The position numbers and the translations under genes are program-made. The notes under the pieces are model-generated. The model did no database searches. It was not told the origin of the DNA and worked only from the letters and a program-made list of their open reading frames with translations. A stretch of DNA of 45,555 nt from Halobacteriales archaeon QS_8_69_73. GTDB lineage: Archaea > Halobacteriota > Halobacteria > Halobacteriales > Haloarculaceae. Shown here in pieces: positions 1-8,884 of the stretch (position 1 is the first letter of the stretch; each line of letters opens with the position of its first letter). The stretch spans positions 1 through 45,555 of the forward strand of contig PXRZ01000063.1 of the NCBI GenBank assembly GCA_003022945.1, written 5' to 3'.

Positions 1-1959
1 AAGACACACGACATCCAGATCAACCAAAGCGCCTACCTCCCGCTCCGGAACATCGTCGGCGGCGACGGCGAGCACGCCATCGACAGCATCATCGACCGGG
101 TGTTCACCGTCCGGGCCGAGACCTCCGACGTCCAGGTCGACCGTCCGGGCGGAGGCTGGGAGGACTTCGACCACGACCGCGACCATCCGGACGGCTACAC
201 CTACAATGGGTCCGAGCGGACCGTCGTCAACACGACGGTCGTCGACTCCCAGACGGTCGAACTGGAGGACGACGAGGACTACTACCGGTTCGAGGCGACC
301 GTCAAAACGACGGTCCGCGAGACGCTGACCTGGACGAACGAGACGGAGACCGGTACCCGAGAGTACACCGAAAAGGACACGGCCAGCTACGAGACGGAGT
401 TCGAAGTCACCGTTTCGGAGCGGGACCACAGTATGGATGCGAACGTCGACGACGCGACCGACAACGACGAGTCCATCGCCCGGAAGTACGAGAAGAACGC
501 CCCACCGGGCGCCGAGTCGACGGCGATGGTGCCCACCAACAACTACGTCCCCGCCCCGGAGGATGCCGCCAAGGAGCTGATCGGCGAGAACCCCGAGGAA
601 GAGTTCGCCAGGATGGCGTCGAACACCGCCGAGGAGACGGACCCCTCCGATGTCGACGGCGGGGACGTCGGCGTCCTCGACACCAAAGACATCGAGGTCG
701 ACCCAGCCAAGGAGGCGATACTGACGGCGTTCATCGTCGAGGACCTGAGGCTGCTGGCCCAGAAGATGGAAAAGAAGAACGTCACGTTCAAGCGGGCGGA
801 TCTGATACAGGAGCCCGACGAAGACGGCCCGGCCGGTAAGCTCGTCGACCAAGTGGCCGAAGAGCAGGACGAGCGCCTCGCGCGCGACAACGCCTACGCG
901 AACGTCCCGCAGAAGGCCCTCTACGAGGCGCGGTACTCGTACTTCCAGTTGCTGATCGAGGAGCTCAAACGGGTCGAGGGGGCCCACGACGAGACGATGG
1001 GGGCGCTGGACGACAAGCTCAACGGCGCCAACGCGGGGCTCGATGACGCCCTGGAGTACATGCAGGCGGGGACGAGCGCCGAGGAGCCGGACGCCGACGC
1101 CGACATCGAATCGCCGGCGGTCGGCCCGGAGATACGGTACGAGGTCTCGGGGTCGCCGACGTACCTGGTCGACAAGAGCGTCGAGCGGGAGGACGTGCCG
1201 CCGGTGCCGCGGGAGACGCGGTTCGCCCCCAAATCGTCGACGAACAAGAACTTCTTCTCGGTCCCGTACGACAAAGTTATCGGGAGTCTGCTCGAGTACG
1301 TGCCCGGAATCCAAGACAGTGATGCCGAGTTGACGCTGCGGATGGCCGGCGAGTTACTCCGGGCCGGAAACCTGGCGGCCGAAATCGACGAGGAGTCTGT
1401 CGATAACGAGACTCTCAGAGATCTCGAAAACAGCGTTGATAACGAAATCACGGGGCAAGGTTCTATTGCCGCAGATACCGCCGATGAACTTGAGGGTGAT
1501 TTACAGGCGGACAGCCCCGTCGACGATCCGGCTGAAGACGTGATGACCGAGACGCTCGAAGAGGAGTGGGACACTCCCGCCAAACGGGCGATCGCCCTAA
1601 CCGACGAGGACGGTGAGGCCGTCGAGATGCTCGCGACGGCCGTCGCCGAGGAGCTGGACGACGAGAAGTACCGTCCGGCAGAGTACGACTCCGCTGAGTG
1701 GCGGGCGCTCGTGGCGGCAACGACGCGGTACCACCTCAGGGCAGAGATCGCCGATTCGGCAGTCAAAATCGACGAGGAACGAGCGAAGAATCTAGACGGA
1801 TCACTCCGGGAGACGATAGAGAAGGAGTCGACGGAACTCATCAAGGACCGGCTCAACGACTCCGAGTTCGAACTCTCCGAGGAGGAGTACGAGAAGTGGT
1901 TCGACGGCCAGGACACGCCCAACCGGGTGCCGGCGGTCCGTCCTCGGCGACCGGGATGA
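1..1959 (+). CDS. Large surface/secreted protein, 5' end outside window (DUF7286-like?)
   Basis: The frame is open from base 1, so the gene begins before the window; the first in-window start-like codon is a GTG at 100. At least 652 residues are visible. They are acidic, with no obvious enzymatic motif. An early part (about residues 30-150) is beta-rich and full of Thr and Val; a long part rich in Asp, Glu and Ala follows and looks helical. It resembles the large uncharacterised haloarchaeal proteins (DUF7286 type) found in clusters with a pilus-type secretion ATPase, but this is recalled from memory and no such ATPase is in the window. The frame ends in an Arg/Pro-rich tail that looks out of frame, and the next 80 codons in another frame look like its proper C-terminus, so the gene is probably interrupted near 1935-1950. 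Confidence 0.6.
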   Translation, partial: KTHDIQINQSAYLPLRNIVGGDGEHAIDSIIDRVFTVRAETSDVQVDRPGGGWEDFDHDRDHPDGYTYNGSERTVVNTTVVDSQTVELEDDEDYYRFEATVKTTVRETLTWTNETETGTREYTEKDTASYETEFEVTVSERDHSMDANVDDATDNDESIARKYEKNAPPGAESTAMVPTNNYVPAPEDAAKELIGENPEEEFARMASNTAEETDPSDVDGGDVGVLDTKDIEVDPAKEAILTAFIVEDLRLLAQKMEKKNVTFKRADLIQEPDEDGPAGKLVDQVAEEQDERLARDNAYANVPQKALYEARYSYFQLLIEELKRVEGAHDETMGALDDKLNGANAGLDDALEYMQAGTSAEEPDADADIESPAVGPEIRYEVSGSPTYLVDKSVEREDVPPVPRETRFAPKSSTNKNFFSVPYDKVIGSLLEYVPGIQDSDAELTLRMAGELLRAGNLAAEIDEESVDNETLRDLENSVDNEITGQGSIAADTADELEGDLQADSPVDDPAEDVMTETLEEEWDTPAKRAIALTDEDGEAVEMLATAVAEELDDEKYRPAEYDSAEWRALVAATTRYHLRAEIADSAVKIDEERAKNLDGSLRETIEKESTELIKDRLNDSEFELSEEEYEKWFDGQDTPNRVPAVRPRRPG

Positions 1960-2198
1960 CGTACGTCCGGGACCGCGGCAACCGGAGCCTTGAGGTCGAC
2001 GGCGAGGAGGCGGTCGTCGGCTACACCGAACCCGTCAACTTCGAGACCAGGTCCGTCGTCATCGTGGTCGTCCCACCCGGTGGCGTCGGCGTCGGGGACC
2101 GCACCGACGAACGACAGGAGTGCACCGAAAACTGGGCACAATCCGGCCCAGTCGACGAGGACGACCTGGCCAGTTGTGCCGGGACGGCGAACCCATAA
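1956..2198 (+). CDS. 80-residue ORF, probable displaced C-terminus of the preceding gene
   Basis: Its ATG overlaps the stop of the upstream frame (ATGA). It could therefore be a translationally coupled small gene. However, the same frame runs upstream to about 1698, and the content (a run of Val followed by VVPPGGVGVGDR and a Cys) looks like the end of a larger extracytoplasmic protein rather than an independent start. There is no signal peptide and no full membrane helix. I favour a displaced C-terminal segment of the gene ending at 1959, separated from it by a frameshifting deletion. If it is a separate gene, its function is unknown. Confidence 0.45.
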   Translation: MTYVRDRGNRSLEVDGEEAVVGYTEPVNFETRSVVIVVVPPGGVGVGDRTDERQECTENWAQSGPVDEDDLASCAGTANP

Positions 2199-2373
2199 CG
2201 ACTGCGGTGGTTCGTTACTGCCAAGGCGTTACAGGTTCTCTTTCTCAGCCGCTGAAACCAGCTGATAGATCGGGACCCAGTGAACGCAGTCACAACAGTC
2301 AATATGACCCCCGGCGGCGGGCGGCGGTCCCGTCGGGGACACCGAATCCGTTGGTTGGCTACGAGACTTTCTA

Positions 2374-3675
2374 TCAGGGTCCGCCGATGGCGTAGTAGGT
2401 CCCGCTCGATTCTCCCACTAATACGGTCCCGTCGACGACGGTTACCGGTCTCGTAATTCTCTCTTCGGTTTCGAACGACCAGAGTTTCTCGCCGGTTGCC
2501 GCGTCGAGGGCGTACACTGCAGTTTCAAACGCGTCGCCGATCACGAGCGTCTCGCCGGCCATAGCAAGGTGGTACGGTTGGTCGCCGACCGGTTCCTCCC
2601 AGACTACCTCTCCCGTCTCGGCGTCGAGCGCCACGACGTTCGGACTTCCGTCTTCATACTCGAATCCGGCGTAGACGATCCCTTCAGCGAAGACAACGTT
2701 CGATTGTGTCAATCCGCCTGGCCCCTCGACTTGCCACTTGCGGTCACCGGTCGCCGTGTCGTACGCGTTGACGAACCCCCCAGCAAAGTTGCCGAAACCG
2801 GGTTCCTCTTTATTTCCGGCGATGTACGCCAAGTCGTCGCCCACCACGACTGTCTGGTAGAGATCACCGTCGAACTCGGTCACCCAGGCGCGTTCGCCGG
2901 TCTCCATGCTGACCGCCGTAATACCCTTCTGTGCCCCCCGGTCTCTGACCAGTAGCTGCCCGTCGTCAACAGCCGGCGGACCACTGGCCTGGTCCTCTTC
3001 GTAGGTGAAGACCGGCTCTTTTTCATCGAGATCGTACCCGATGATACCGACTTTGTTGAACCCATCTCTACGAGCTACGTAGCCAATCCCGTCAGTCACC
3101 GTCATCGAGCCGGCCCCCAACGGCCCAGGGTCTACGTCAACTCGTTCGAGCATGGCGCCGTCGAGGTCGAACGTGTACAGTCGGTTGCCGTCGGTATAAT
3201 GAAGTACTTCGTCAGTGACCACCGGGTCGGAACTCGTGGTGGACACTGCTGTTTCGTCGGAGGGACCGGACCACTCGACCTCACCGGTTTCGATATCGAC
3301 GAACATGATCGGTCTGTCGCTACTCCCCCCGACATATACTGTCCCGTCAGCGGCGATCGGACTGGTCGGCGTGCCGTTTTCACCTGTCTCGATACGCCAC
3401 TGTTCTGTTACGCCATTTCTCGGGAGTTCGGCGGTGGGGTGGTAGGAGGTGTTGGCGTTGTCGAAGTAAGCGGTGCGCCACGCCATGGGGTCAGGGCCGG
3501 AATCGCCGACGCCGGCCAGCCCGTCGTCATCCCCGCCAGGGACCCCGCCGCCACCGCTGCCGTCACCGTTGCCGTCGATGCCACCGATGCCGCTGCAACC
3601 CGCGACTCCGGCGGTGCCAGCAAGAGCGCCTGTCGCGAGCAGCTGCCGTCGGCTCACTGGGGTGTATCTGTCCAT
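2374..3675 (-). CDS. Tat-exported lipoprotein with PQQ-like beta-propeller
   Basis: 433 residues from the ATG at 3675. The N-terminus has a twin-arginine motif (SRRQLL, residues 8-13), a short hydrophobic stretch and a lipobox (VAGC) with Cys27 as the lipid anchor. A Gly/Asp-rich linker follows. The rest is a chain of repeats with the signature of PQQ-binding-like or WD40-like beta-propellers: GTVYVGG-type strands, ALDAETGEVVWEE-type repeats and a final GTVLVGES. These fit an outward-facing eight-bladed propeller, usually a scaffold or assembly protein rather than a true quinoprotein dehydrogenase; I see no dehydrogenase active-site residues. A longer reading frame begins upstream at 3840, but the Tat signal fixes the start at 3675. 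The gene is divergent from the carotenoid cluster. Confidence 0.88.
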   Translation of the reverse strand: MDRYTPVSRRQLLATGALAGTAGVAGCSGIGGIDGNGDGSGGGGVPGGDDDGLAGVGDSGPDPMAWRTAYFDNANTSYHPTAELPRNGVTEQWRIETGENGTPTSPIAADGTVYVGGSSDRPIMFVDIETGEVEWSGPSDETAVSTTSSDPVVTDEVLHYTDGNRLYTFDLDGAMLERVDVDPGPLGAGSMTVTDGIGYVARRDGFNKVGIIGYDLDEKEPVFTYEEDQASGPPAVDDGQLLVRDRGAQKGITAVSMETGERAWVTEFDGDLYQTVVVGDDLAYIAGNKEEPGFGNFAGGFVNAYDTATGDRKWQVEGPGGLTQSNVVFAEGIVYAGFEYEDGSPNVVALDAETGEVVWEEPVGDQPYHLAMAGETLVIGDAFETAVYALDAATGEKLWSFETEERITRPVTVVDGTVLVGESSGTYYAIGGP

Positions 3676-3948
3676 ATCTACGAACAGCAATCCATGCAAC
3701 AATAGACTTTTTGCAGTGTCAGACACCGCTCCGAACCGCGAGAGGCCAACGGCCCAAGAGCCGGCAGTATCATGCCGATCACGCGGCTCGACGGGATCAC
3801 GCCTGAGGACCTTTACGACGCGCTGAAACCGGAACGCCACACCCCCTGCGGGTCGGGCGGGGCGCCAGGGCCGGAGCCAGCGGCGGCCGATCGTGTGCCA
3901 GACCGGACCACGCCTAATTTAACACAGTTCCACCCGTACGGTACGTGT
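3676..3948. other. Divergent intergenic region
   Basis: This 273-base spacer separates the reverse lipoprotein gene from the forward crtD gene and must hold both promoters. The half near crtD is very GC-rich with no convincing gene. A short forward reading from 3772 (PITRLDGITPEDLYDAL) faintly resembles the N-terminus of IS630-type transposases. I do not consider that proven. Confidence 0.5.
3912..3922 (+). promoter_or_regulatory. TATA-like box of the crtD-lyeJ-cruF operon
   Basis: An AT-rich patch (GCCTAATTTAAC) sits in GC-rich surroundings about 27-35 bases before the crtD ATG at 3949. This is where the TATA box of a leaderless or nearly leaderless haloarchaeal transcript is expected. There is no Shine-Dalgarno sequence before the ATG, which agrees. 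Confidence 0.55.
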
Positions 3949-5433
3949 ATGTCTTCGGCCAGTTCGGTGACCGTCATCGGGTCCGGTTTCGGCGGGCTCT
4001 CGACCGCCTGCTATCTCGCCGACGCCGGACTCGACGTGACCGTCTTGGAGAAGAACGAACAGCTCGGCGGCCGGGCGTCCGTCATCGAGACCGACGGCTT
4101 CAAGTTCGACATGGGGCCGTCGTGGTACCTGATGCCCGACGTCTTCGAGCGGTTCTTCTCGCACTTCGACCGGGAGCCGGGCGACTTCTACGACCTGGAG
4201 CGGCTCGACCCCCACTACCGCATCTTCTTCAAGGACGGCGACAGCGTCGCGGTGACCGACGACCGCGAGGAGATGCACGAGCTGTTCGACGCCTACCAGC
4301 CCGGCGGCGGCGACGCCCTCGAGGAGTACCTCAACACCTCCGAGACCCACTACGACGTTGCCATGGAGAACTTCGTCTACACCGACCGCCCGCGGCTGCG
4401 GGACTGGGTCGACCCCGACGTGATGCGGGCCGCTCCCATCGGCCTGCAGCTGCTCGGCACGATGGACGACTACGTCGCCGACTACTTCGACCACCCGAAG
4501 CTCCGGCAGATCACCCAGTACTCGCTGGTGTTCCTCGGCGGCGCGCCGAACAACACGCCCGCGCTGTACAACATCATGAGCCACGTCGACTTCAACCTCG
4601 GCGTCTACTACCCCGAAAACGGGATGCGGTCGGTCGTCGACGCCTGCGTCGAACTGGGCGAGGAGCTGGGCGTCGACTACGTCACCGACGCCGAGGTGAC
4701 GGAGATACTCAACCGGACGGGCGGCTTCACGGTCGACTCCGCCGCCGGCGAGTTCGAGGCCGACTACGTCGTCAGCGACGCCGACTACGCCCACACCGAA
4801 CAGGAGCTGCTGCCCGAACACGAACGGCAGTACGACGCCGAGTACTGGGAGTCCCGCACCTACGCCCCGTCGGCGTACCTGATGTACCTGGGCGTGGAGG
4901 GCGACGTCGAGCCGCTGGAGCACCACACGCTGGTGTTGCCGACCGACTGGGACGGCCACTTCGAGCAGATCTTCGAAGAGCCCGCCTGGCCCGACGACCC
5001 CGCCTACTACCTCTGTGTCCCCTCGAAGACCGACGACGACGTCGCCCCGGAGGGCCACTCGAACCTCTTCGCGCTGGTGCCGGTCGCCCCCGACCTGGAA
5101 GACGGCGAGGAAACCCGCCGGCGGTACCGCGAGCTACTGTTGGAGGACATCGCCGACAACACCGGCGTCGACCTACGAGACCGCATCGTCTTCGAGGAGA
5201 CCTTCGCCGTCTCGGAGTTCGCCGACCGGTACAACAGCCGCGCCGGGACGGCGCTGGGGCTGGCGCACACGCTCCGGCAGACGGCGCTGCTGCGGCCGCC
5301 GCGGCGCTCCTCGGCGTCGCCGGGACTGTACTTCACCGGCTCCTACACCACGCCCGGCATCGGCGTCCCAATGTGTCTCGTCAGCGGCGAGCACACCGCC
5401 GAGTCGCTGCTGGACGACGCCGGCGCGGCCTGA
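3949..5433 (+). CDS. crtD: Carotenoid 3,4-desaturase, CrtI family
   Basis: 494 residues from ATG 3949, a normal length for the phytoene desaturase/CrtI family of FAD-dependent oxidoreductases. The N-terminal dinucleotide fold is clear: GSGFGG at residues 11-16, then the acidic strand end (TVLEKNEQLGGRA). The C-terminal CrtI signature (GSYTTPGIGVPMC) is also intact. It is followed immediately by lyeJ and cruF, the arrangement known for C50 bacterioruberin synthesis in Haloarcula japonica. There the CrtI paralogue is CrtD, which desaturates C-3,4 of the dihydrobisanhydrobacterioruberin intermediates. Context therefore favours CrtD over the phytoene desaturase CrtI. The start at 3949 is chosen because the Rossmann motif follows directly; a longer frame opens at 3772. 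Confidence 0.85.
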   Translation: MSSASSVTVIGSGFGGLSTACYLADAGLDVTVLEKNEQLGGRASVIETDGFKFDMGPSWYLMPDVFERFFSHFDREPGDFYDLERLDPHYRIFFKDGDSVAVTDDREEMHELFDAYQPGGGDALEEYLNTSETHYDVAMENFVYTDRPRLRDWVDPDVMRAAPIGLQLLGTMDDYVADYFDHPKLRQITQYSLVFLGGAPNNTPALYNIMSHVDFNLGVYYPENGMRSVVDACVELGEELGVDYVTDAEVTEILNRTGGFTVDSAAGEFEADYVVSDADYAHTEQELLPEHERQYDAEYWESRTYAPSAYLMYLGVEGDVEPLEHHTLVLPTDWDGHFEQIFEEPAWPDDPAYYLCVPSKTDDDVAPEGHSNLFALVPVAPDLEDGEETRRRYRELLLEDIADNTGVDLRDRIVFEETFAVSEFADRYNSRAGTALGLAHTLRQTALLRPPRRSSASPGLYFTGSYTTPGIGVPMCLVSGEHTAESLLDDAGAA

Positions 5434-5446
5434 GAGGACGACCACG

Positions 5447-6319
5447 ATGACCGACCCGCTTTTGGACCGGACGCTGCCGAGCGAGTCCACGCCGACCGGC
5501 TACGTTCTCCGGATGTCGCGGCCGCGCTTCTGGCTCTACCTCGCGGGTCCGGTCGTCGTCGGCGTCGCCTACGCCGCCGTGTCGACCGCGGAGCTGTTCG
5601 CACCGACCGCCGTCGCGCTGTTCGCGTACTTCCTGCTGCCGGCGAACGTCTTCCTCTACGGCGTCAACGACGTCTTCGACGCCGACATCGACGACGAGAA
5701 CCCCAAGAAGGACGAGCGGGAGGTCCGCTACCGGGGCGGCCGGCTGGTGCCGGCGCTGGTCGTCGCGACGGGTCTCCTCGGCGTCGCCTTCCTCCCGCTG
5801 CTGTCGCCGGCCGGCGGCGCCGCCATGGTCGCGTTTCTCCTCTTGGCCGTCGAGTACTCGGCGCCGCCGCTGCGGTTCAAGACGACGCCGCTGTTGGACT
5901 CGGTCTCAAACGGGCTGTACGTCCTGCCGGGCGTCGTCGCCTACGCTGCACTGGCCGGCGAGGCGCCGCCCGTCGCCGCCGTCGCCGGCGGCTGGCTGTG
6001 GGCGATGGGGATGCACACGTTCTCCGCGGTGCCCGACATCGAGCCGGACCGGCGGGCCGGCATCCGTACGACCGCGACCGTTCTCGGCGAGAGCCGCACC
6101 TACGCCTACTGTGCGGGCTGCTGGCTGGCGGCGGCGGCCGTCTTCGGGACGGTCCACCCCTTCTTCGCGGCCGTCCTCGGCGGTTACCCGCTGTTCGTCG
6201 CCGGCATCGTCGCCGCCGACGTCGACGTCGACCGCGCCTACTGGTGGTTTCCGGCGGTCAACACCGTCGCCGGGATGATCCTGACCCTCGCGGCCCTGTG
6301 GGTGATGATCTATGGCTAG
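5447..6319 (+). CDS. lyeJ: Lycopene elongase / 1,2-hydratase (UbiA prenyltransferase family)
   Basis: 290 residues, with about eight or nine hydrophobic helices. The first Asp-rich motif is NDVFDADID at residues 74-82 and the second is PDIEPDRRAG at 196-205; these bind the Mg-diphosphate of dimethylallyl diphosphate in UbiA enzymes. In haloarchaea this enzyme adds C5 units to both ends of lycopene and hydrates it, the first committed step from C40 to C50 bacterioruberin. The ATG at 5447 lies 13 bases after the crtD stop, and the 3' end overlaps the cruF start by 8 bases, so it is co-transcribed and probably coupled. The alternative symbol lbtA is used for the same family. Confidence 0.9.
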   Translation: MTDPLLDRTLPSESTPTGYVLRMSRPRFWLYLAGPVVVGVAYAAVSTAELFAPTAVALFAYFLLPANVFLYGVNDVFDADIDDENPKKDEREVRYRGGRLVPALVVATGLLGVAFLPLLSPAGGAAMVAFLLLAVEYSAPPLRFKTTPLLDSVSNGLYVLPGVVAYAALAGEAPPVAAVAGGWLWAMGMHTFSAVPDIEPDRRAGIRTTATVLGESRTYAYCAGCWLAAAAVFGTVHPFFAAVLGGYPLFVAGIVAADVDVDRAYWWFPAVNTVAGMILTLAALWVMIYG

Positions 6320-7136
6320 CGTCGAGCTGCCGGCCCGGGGCAGACTCGAGGCCCGTCTCGACGAACTCGTCGTCGACAACCGCTTCACCATCGCCGTCGT
6401 CTTCCCGGCGCTCGGGGCGGTAACGCTGCTGGCCTCCGCCGAGGGGCTGCTGCCGGCGCCGCTGTCGTTCAACCCCTACTTCCTGCTGTTCGGCGTCGCC
6501 GTGATGCGGCTGCCGCTCGTGGCGGGGCTGGCGCCGGTCGCCTCCCGCCGGACCGCCGCCGGCCTCGCCGCGCTGTGCGGCTACACCTACGCCGTCGAGC
6601 TGGCCGGCGTCCGCACCGGCTACCCCTACGGCACCTTCGAGTACGGCGTCGACCTCGGGCCGATGGTCGGCGGGATCCCGGCCGCGCTGCCGCTGTTTTT
6701 CCTCCCGCTCGTGGTCAACGCCTACCTGCTGTCGCTGCTGCTGTTCGGCGACGCCGCCCGCCGGGCGGTCGTCCGGGTGCCGGTCGTCGTCGCCGCCGTC
6801 GTCGGGATGGACCTCGTGCTCGACCCGGCGGCCGTCGCCGTCGGCTTCTGGACGTACGACGCCGGCGGCCTCTACTACGCCGTCCCGTGGACGAACTACG
6901 CCGGCTGGGTGCTGTCGGCGGTCATCTCCGTGACCGTCATCGACGCGGTACTGGACCGGGCGGCCGTTCTCCGGCGACTCGAGAACTGCGGCTTCGTGCT
7001 CGACGACCTGGTCAGCTTCGTCATCCTGTGGGGCGGCATCAACCTCTACTTCGGCAACTGGCTGCCGGCAGCACTCGCCGTCGTGTACGGCTACGCCCTA
7101 TGGCGGACCGACCGCTTCGACTTTCCCGAACGGTGA
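6312..7136 (+). CDS. cruF: Bisanhydrobacterioruberin hydratase (CruF family)
   Basis: 274 residues, an integral membrane protein with about seven helices. The conserved loop GVRTGYPYGTFEYG near residues 99-112 is typical of CruF/DUF422 carotenoid proteins. CruF adds water to the ends of bisanhydrobacterioruberin to give bacterioruberin, the last step of the pathway begun by the two genes upstream. The ATG (6312) lies inside the end of lyeJ. The gene looks complete, and its stop is followed by about 190 non-coding bases with a strong hairpin. Confidence 0.88.
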   Translation: MASVELPARGRLEARLDELVVDNRFTIAVVFPALGAVTLLASAEGLLPAPLSFNPYFLLFGVAVMRLPLVAGLAPVASRRTAAGLAALCGYTYAVELAGVRTGYPYGTFEYGVDLGPMVGGIPAALPLFFLPLVVNAYLLSLLLFGDAARRAVVRVPVVVAAVVGMDLVLDPAAVAVGFWTYDAGGLYYAVPWTNYAGWVLSAVISVTVIDAVLDRAAVLRRLENCGFVLDDLVSFVILWGGINLYFGNWLPAALAVVYGYALWRTDRFDFPER

Positions 7137-7249
7137 GGGCCAGGTGCCGTCAATCGGTCAATACGGGGCGTGTGCGGAACGGACAGGATAGCTCGCGTCG
7201 GACTCGACGCTACCACCTCGAAAGCCCTCGCGGCGCTCGCCCTTCCAGT

Positions 7250-7289
7250 CCGCCAGGGACGGCCGGTAAGCCGCTAAGCGGCCTGGCGG
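7250..7289. terminator. Nested hairpin between convergent genes, possible terminator
   Basis: An outer stem CCGCCAGG/CCTGGCGG (7250-7257 with 7282-7289) encloses a second perfect stem GCCGC-TAA-GCGGC (7270-7282), sharing one base at the edge. It lies between cruF and the converging small gene at 7324-7503. It could terminate both transcripts or be a structured element. There is no T tract after it in either direction, so the terminator role is inferred from position only. Confidence 0.35.
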
Positions 7290-7323
7290 AGCAGAAGGCC
7301 AAGGTCGGCTCCGGGAAGTCCGG

Positions 7324-7503
7324 CTACGCGGCGCCGTCGGAGAGCCGTCCGTACAGGTACGCGGCGACGACGAGGCCGAACAGCACGACCGTCGGCGCGA
7401 CCCAGATGACGTCCCCGAGCGGCTCCGTCACCAGAAGGTAGCCGCCGACGACGACGACGTCGAAGAGCAGGACGAGTCCGATTATCTCGGCACCGCGCGC
7501 CAT
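7324..7503 (-). CDS. Small membrane protein with two helices (59 aa)
   Basis: A 59-codon frame starts at ATG 7503 and stops at 7324. It has two clear hydrophobic segments: residues about 7-24 (IIGLVLLFDVVVVGGYLL) and 33-52 (IWVAPTVVLFGLVVAAYLYG). They are separated by a short acidic turn, and the C-terminus is short and polar. The pattern is too regular to be chance. Nothing identifies its function. It lies 64 bases downstream of the broken carotenoid oxygenase and points the same way, so it may be the last gene of the crtB operon. Confidence 0.65.
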   Translation of the reverse strand: MARGAEIIGLVLLFDVVVVGGYLLVTEPLGDVIWVAPTVVLFGLVVAAYLYGRLSDGAA

Positions 7504-7567
7504 CGCTGTCCGCGTTTCGTCGCCCGAGCGGCATGAAGACGGCGGTCCGGGCCCGGAGCACCGTCCG

Positions 7568-8883
7568 TTACGCCGCTCCCTTGAGTTCCGGGAAGTACCG
7601 TCCGTGGAAGCCGAACGGGAGGGCGTGCGGCAGCGGCGCCCGCGCCCGCTCGGTGAGCGTCTCGGCGTCGAAGATCAGCAGCATCGACCGGCCGGCGTCG
7701 CCTCGACGTCGATTTTCGCCAGGCCGTTGGCGCCGCGGCGGTCCGTCGCCTGCGCGTAGGCGTACCGGTACGGCCGGCCGCGGACGGCCCGGGGTACCGT
7801 CGGCAGTTCGAGACCGCCGTCGTAGCGGCGGGACCGCTCGACGCCGCCGTCGCGGTCCAGGTCCAGGTCCAGCCGGAAGCGGTCGAGCCGCCCCGGTGGG
7901 ACTGCGTCGAAGGCATCTTCCGACAGCGTCTCCAGCGACAGCGCCCCGACGATGTCGGCGTCCTCGAAGGCCGTCAGGTCGACCACGAGGTCGTCGCCGT
8001 CCTCGAAGGCGTTGACGAGATGGAAGACGAAGAACCCGGAAACGGTCGGCTCGGCGACGAGGGCGCCGGTCTCGCGGTCGACGACCAGAAAGCGCGTGCG
8101 GCCGTCGGCGTCGTACGACAGGGCGTCGAGGATTCCGTCGCCCCACGGCGCCAGCGCCCGCAGCACCGAGATCCGCAGCGGCGGCTCGACGAGGACGGCG
8201 TAGCGCTCCGTGGCGACGCAGTCGTGGACGTAGGCCGGGCCCTCGGCGTCGACGGCGGCGAAGCGCTCCCGTTCGGCGCCGTCCGGCGGGACGCGGTAGA
8301 GGTGGTACTGCGGCGTCCGACCGAAGGTGGTCGCGTAGCCGACCGTCTCGCCGCCGGGGGCGACGGCGAGGTGGGCCGTCGCCATGTGCTCGGGGACGTC
8401 GCCGGTCCAGCGGAACTCCCCGCGGGTCCGGAGGCTGTCGGGGTCGAAGGCGACGCGACGCGGCGCCTCCGTCAGCGCGACGTAATGGTCGCCGAGGCGG
8501 GCGACGTGGACGTTGGCGTTGTCGGTCGATTCCGGCGGGCCGGCCGCCCGGAGCCACCGGGCGGCCTGCCGAAGGGTGCCGCCGCCATCGGTGGCGAACT
8601 CGCCGGCCGTCTCCCCGCCGGCGGCGCCGGCGTAGGCGTCGGTCCGCAGAAAGCGGTTGCTGTACCGCACCGTCCCGTCGTCGAAGCCGTAGCGCCGCAG
8701 CATCGCCAGCCCGTCGAACCAGTGGGTCGCTCGCTCGCCGCCGAACTCGAAGTTCGCGGGGCCGTTGCGGATCAGCGCGCCGGAGAGCCACGATGGGACC
8801 GACCCCTCGACGGACAGCCGGCGGTCGTCGTGTTCTTCGGTTTCGTCGAGCGAGCGGAAGCCGAGGTCGTAGGCGCCGGCCAC
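7568..8883 (-). pseudogene. Carotenoid oxygenase (RPE65 family), broken by deletion and frameshift
   Basis: The first 400 codons, from a GTG at 8883 one base after the crtB stop, are a good carotenoid cleavage oxygenase. Three iron-binding histidines are recognisable: TAHLAV, YVHDCVATER and FHLVNAFEDGDD. The frame then stops at 7675 shortly after GLAKIDVE. The expected C-terminus, with the fourth histidine in PFGFHGRYFP, is present in another frame (SMLLIFDAETL... to the TAA at 7568). The block normally lying between these pieces (roughly 30-40 residues by family knowledge) is absent. As written, no protein with all four iron ligands can be made. If intact, it would cleave or modify a carotenoid made by the adjacent genes. 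The breakpoint is near 7695-7701. Confidence 0.8.
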
Positions 8884-8884
8884 G

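Noticed and set aside
3772..3860. Short forward reading resembling the N-terminus of IS630-type transposases
   Set aside because: Only about 20 residues are similar, no further transposase sequence follows, and the frame runs on into crtD; it is most likely chance in GC-rich DNA.
4000..5400. Long uninterrupted frames opposite or overlapping crtD (and likewise over lyeJ, cruF and pyrF)
   Set aside because: They are Arg-, Ala- and Gly-rich, lack any family features and arise from GC-rich third positions of the real gene.
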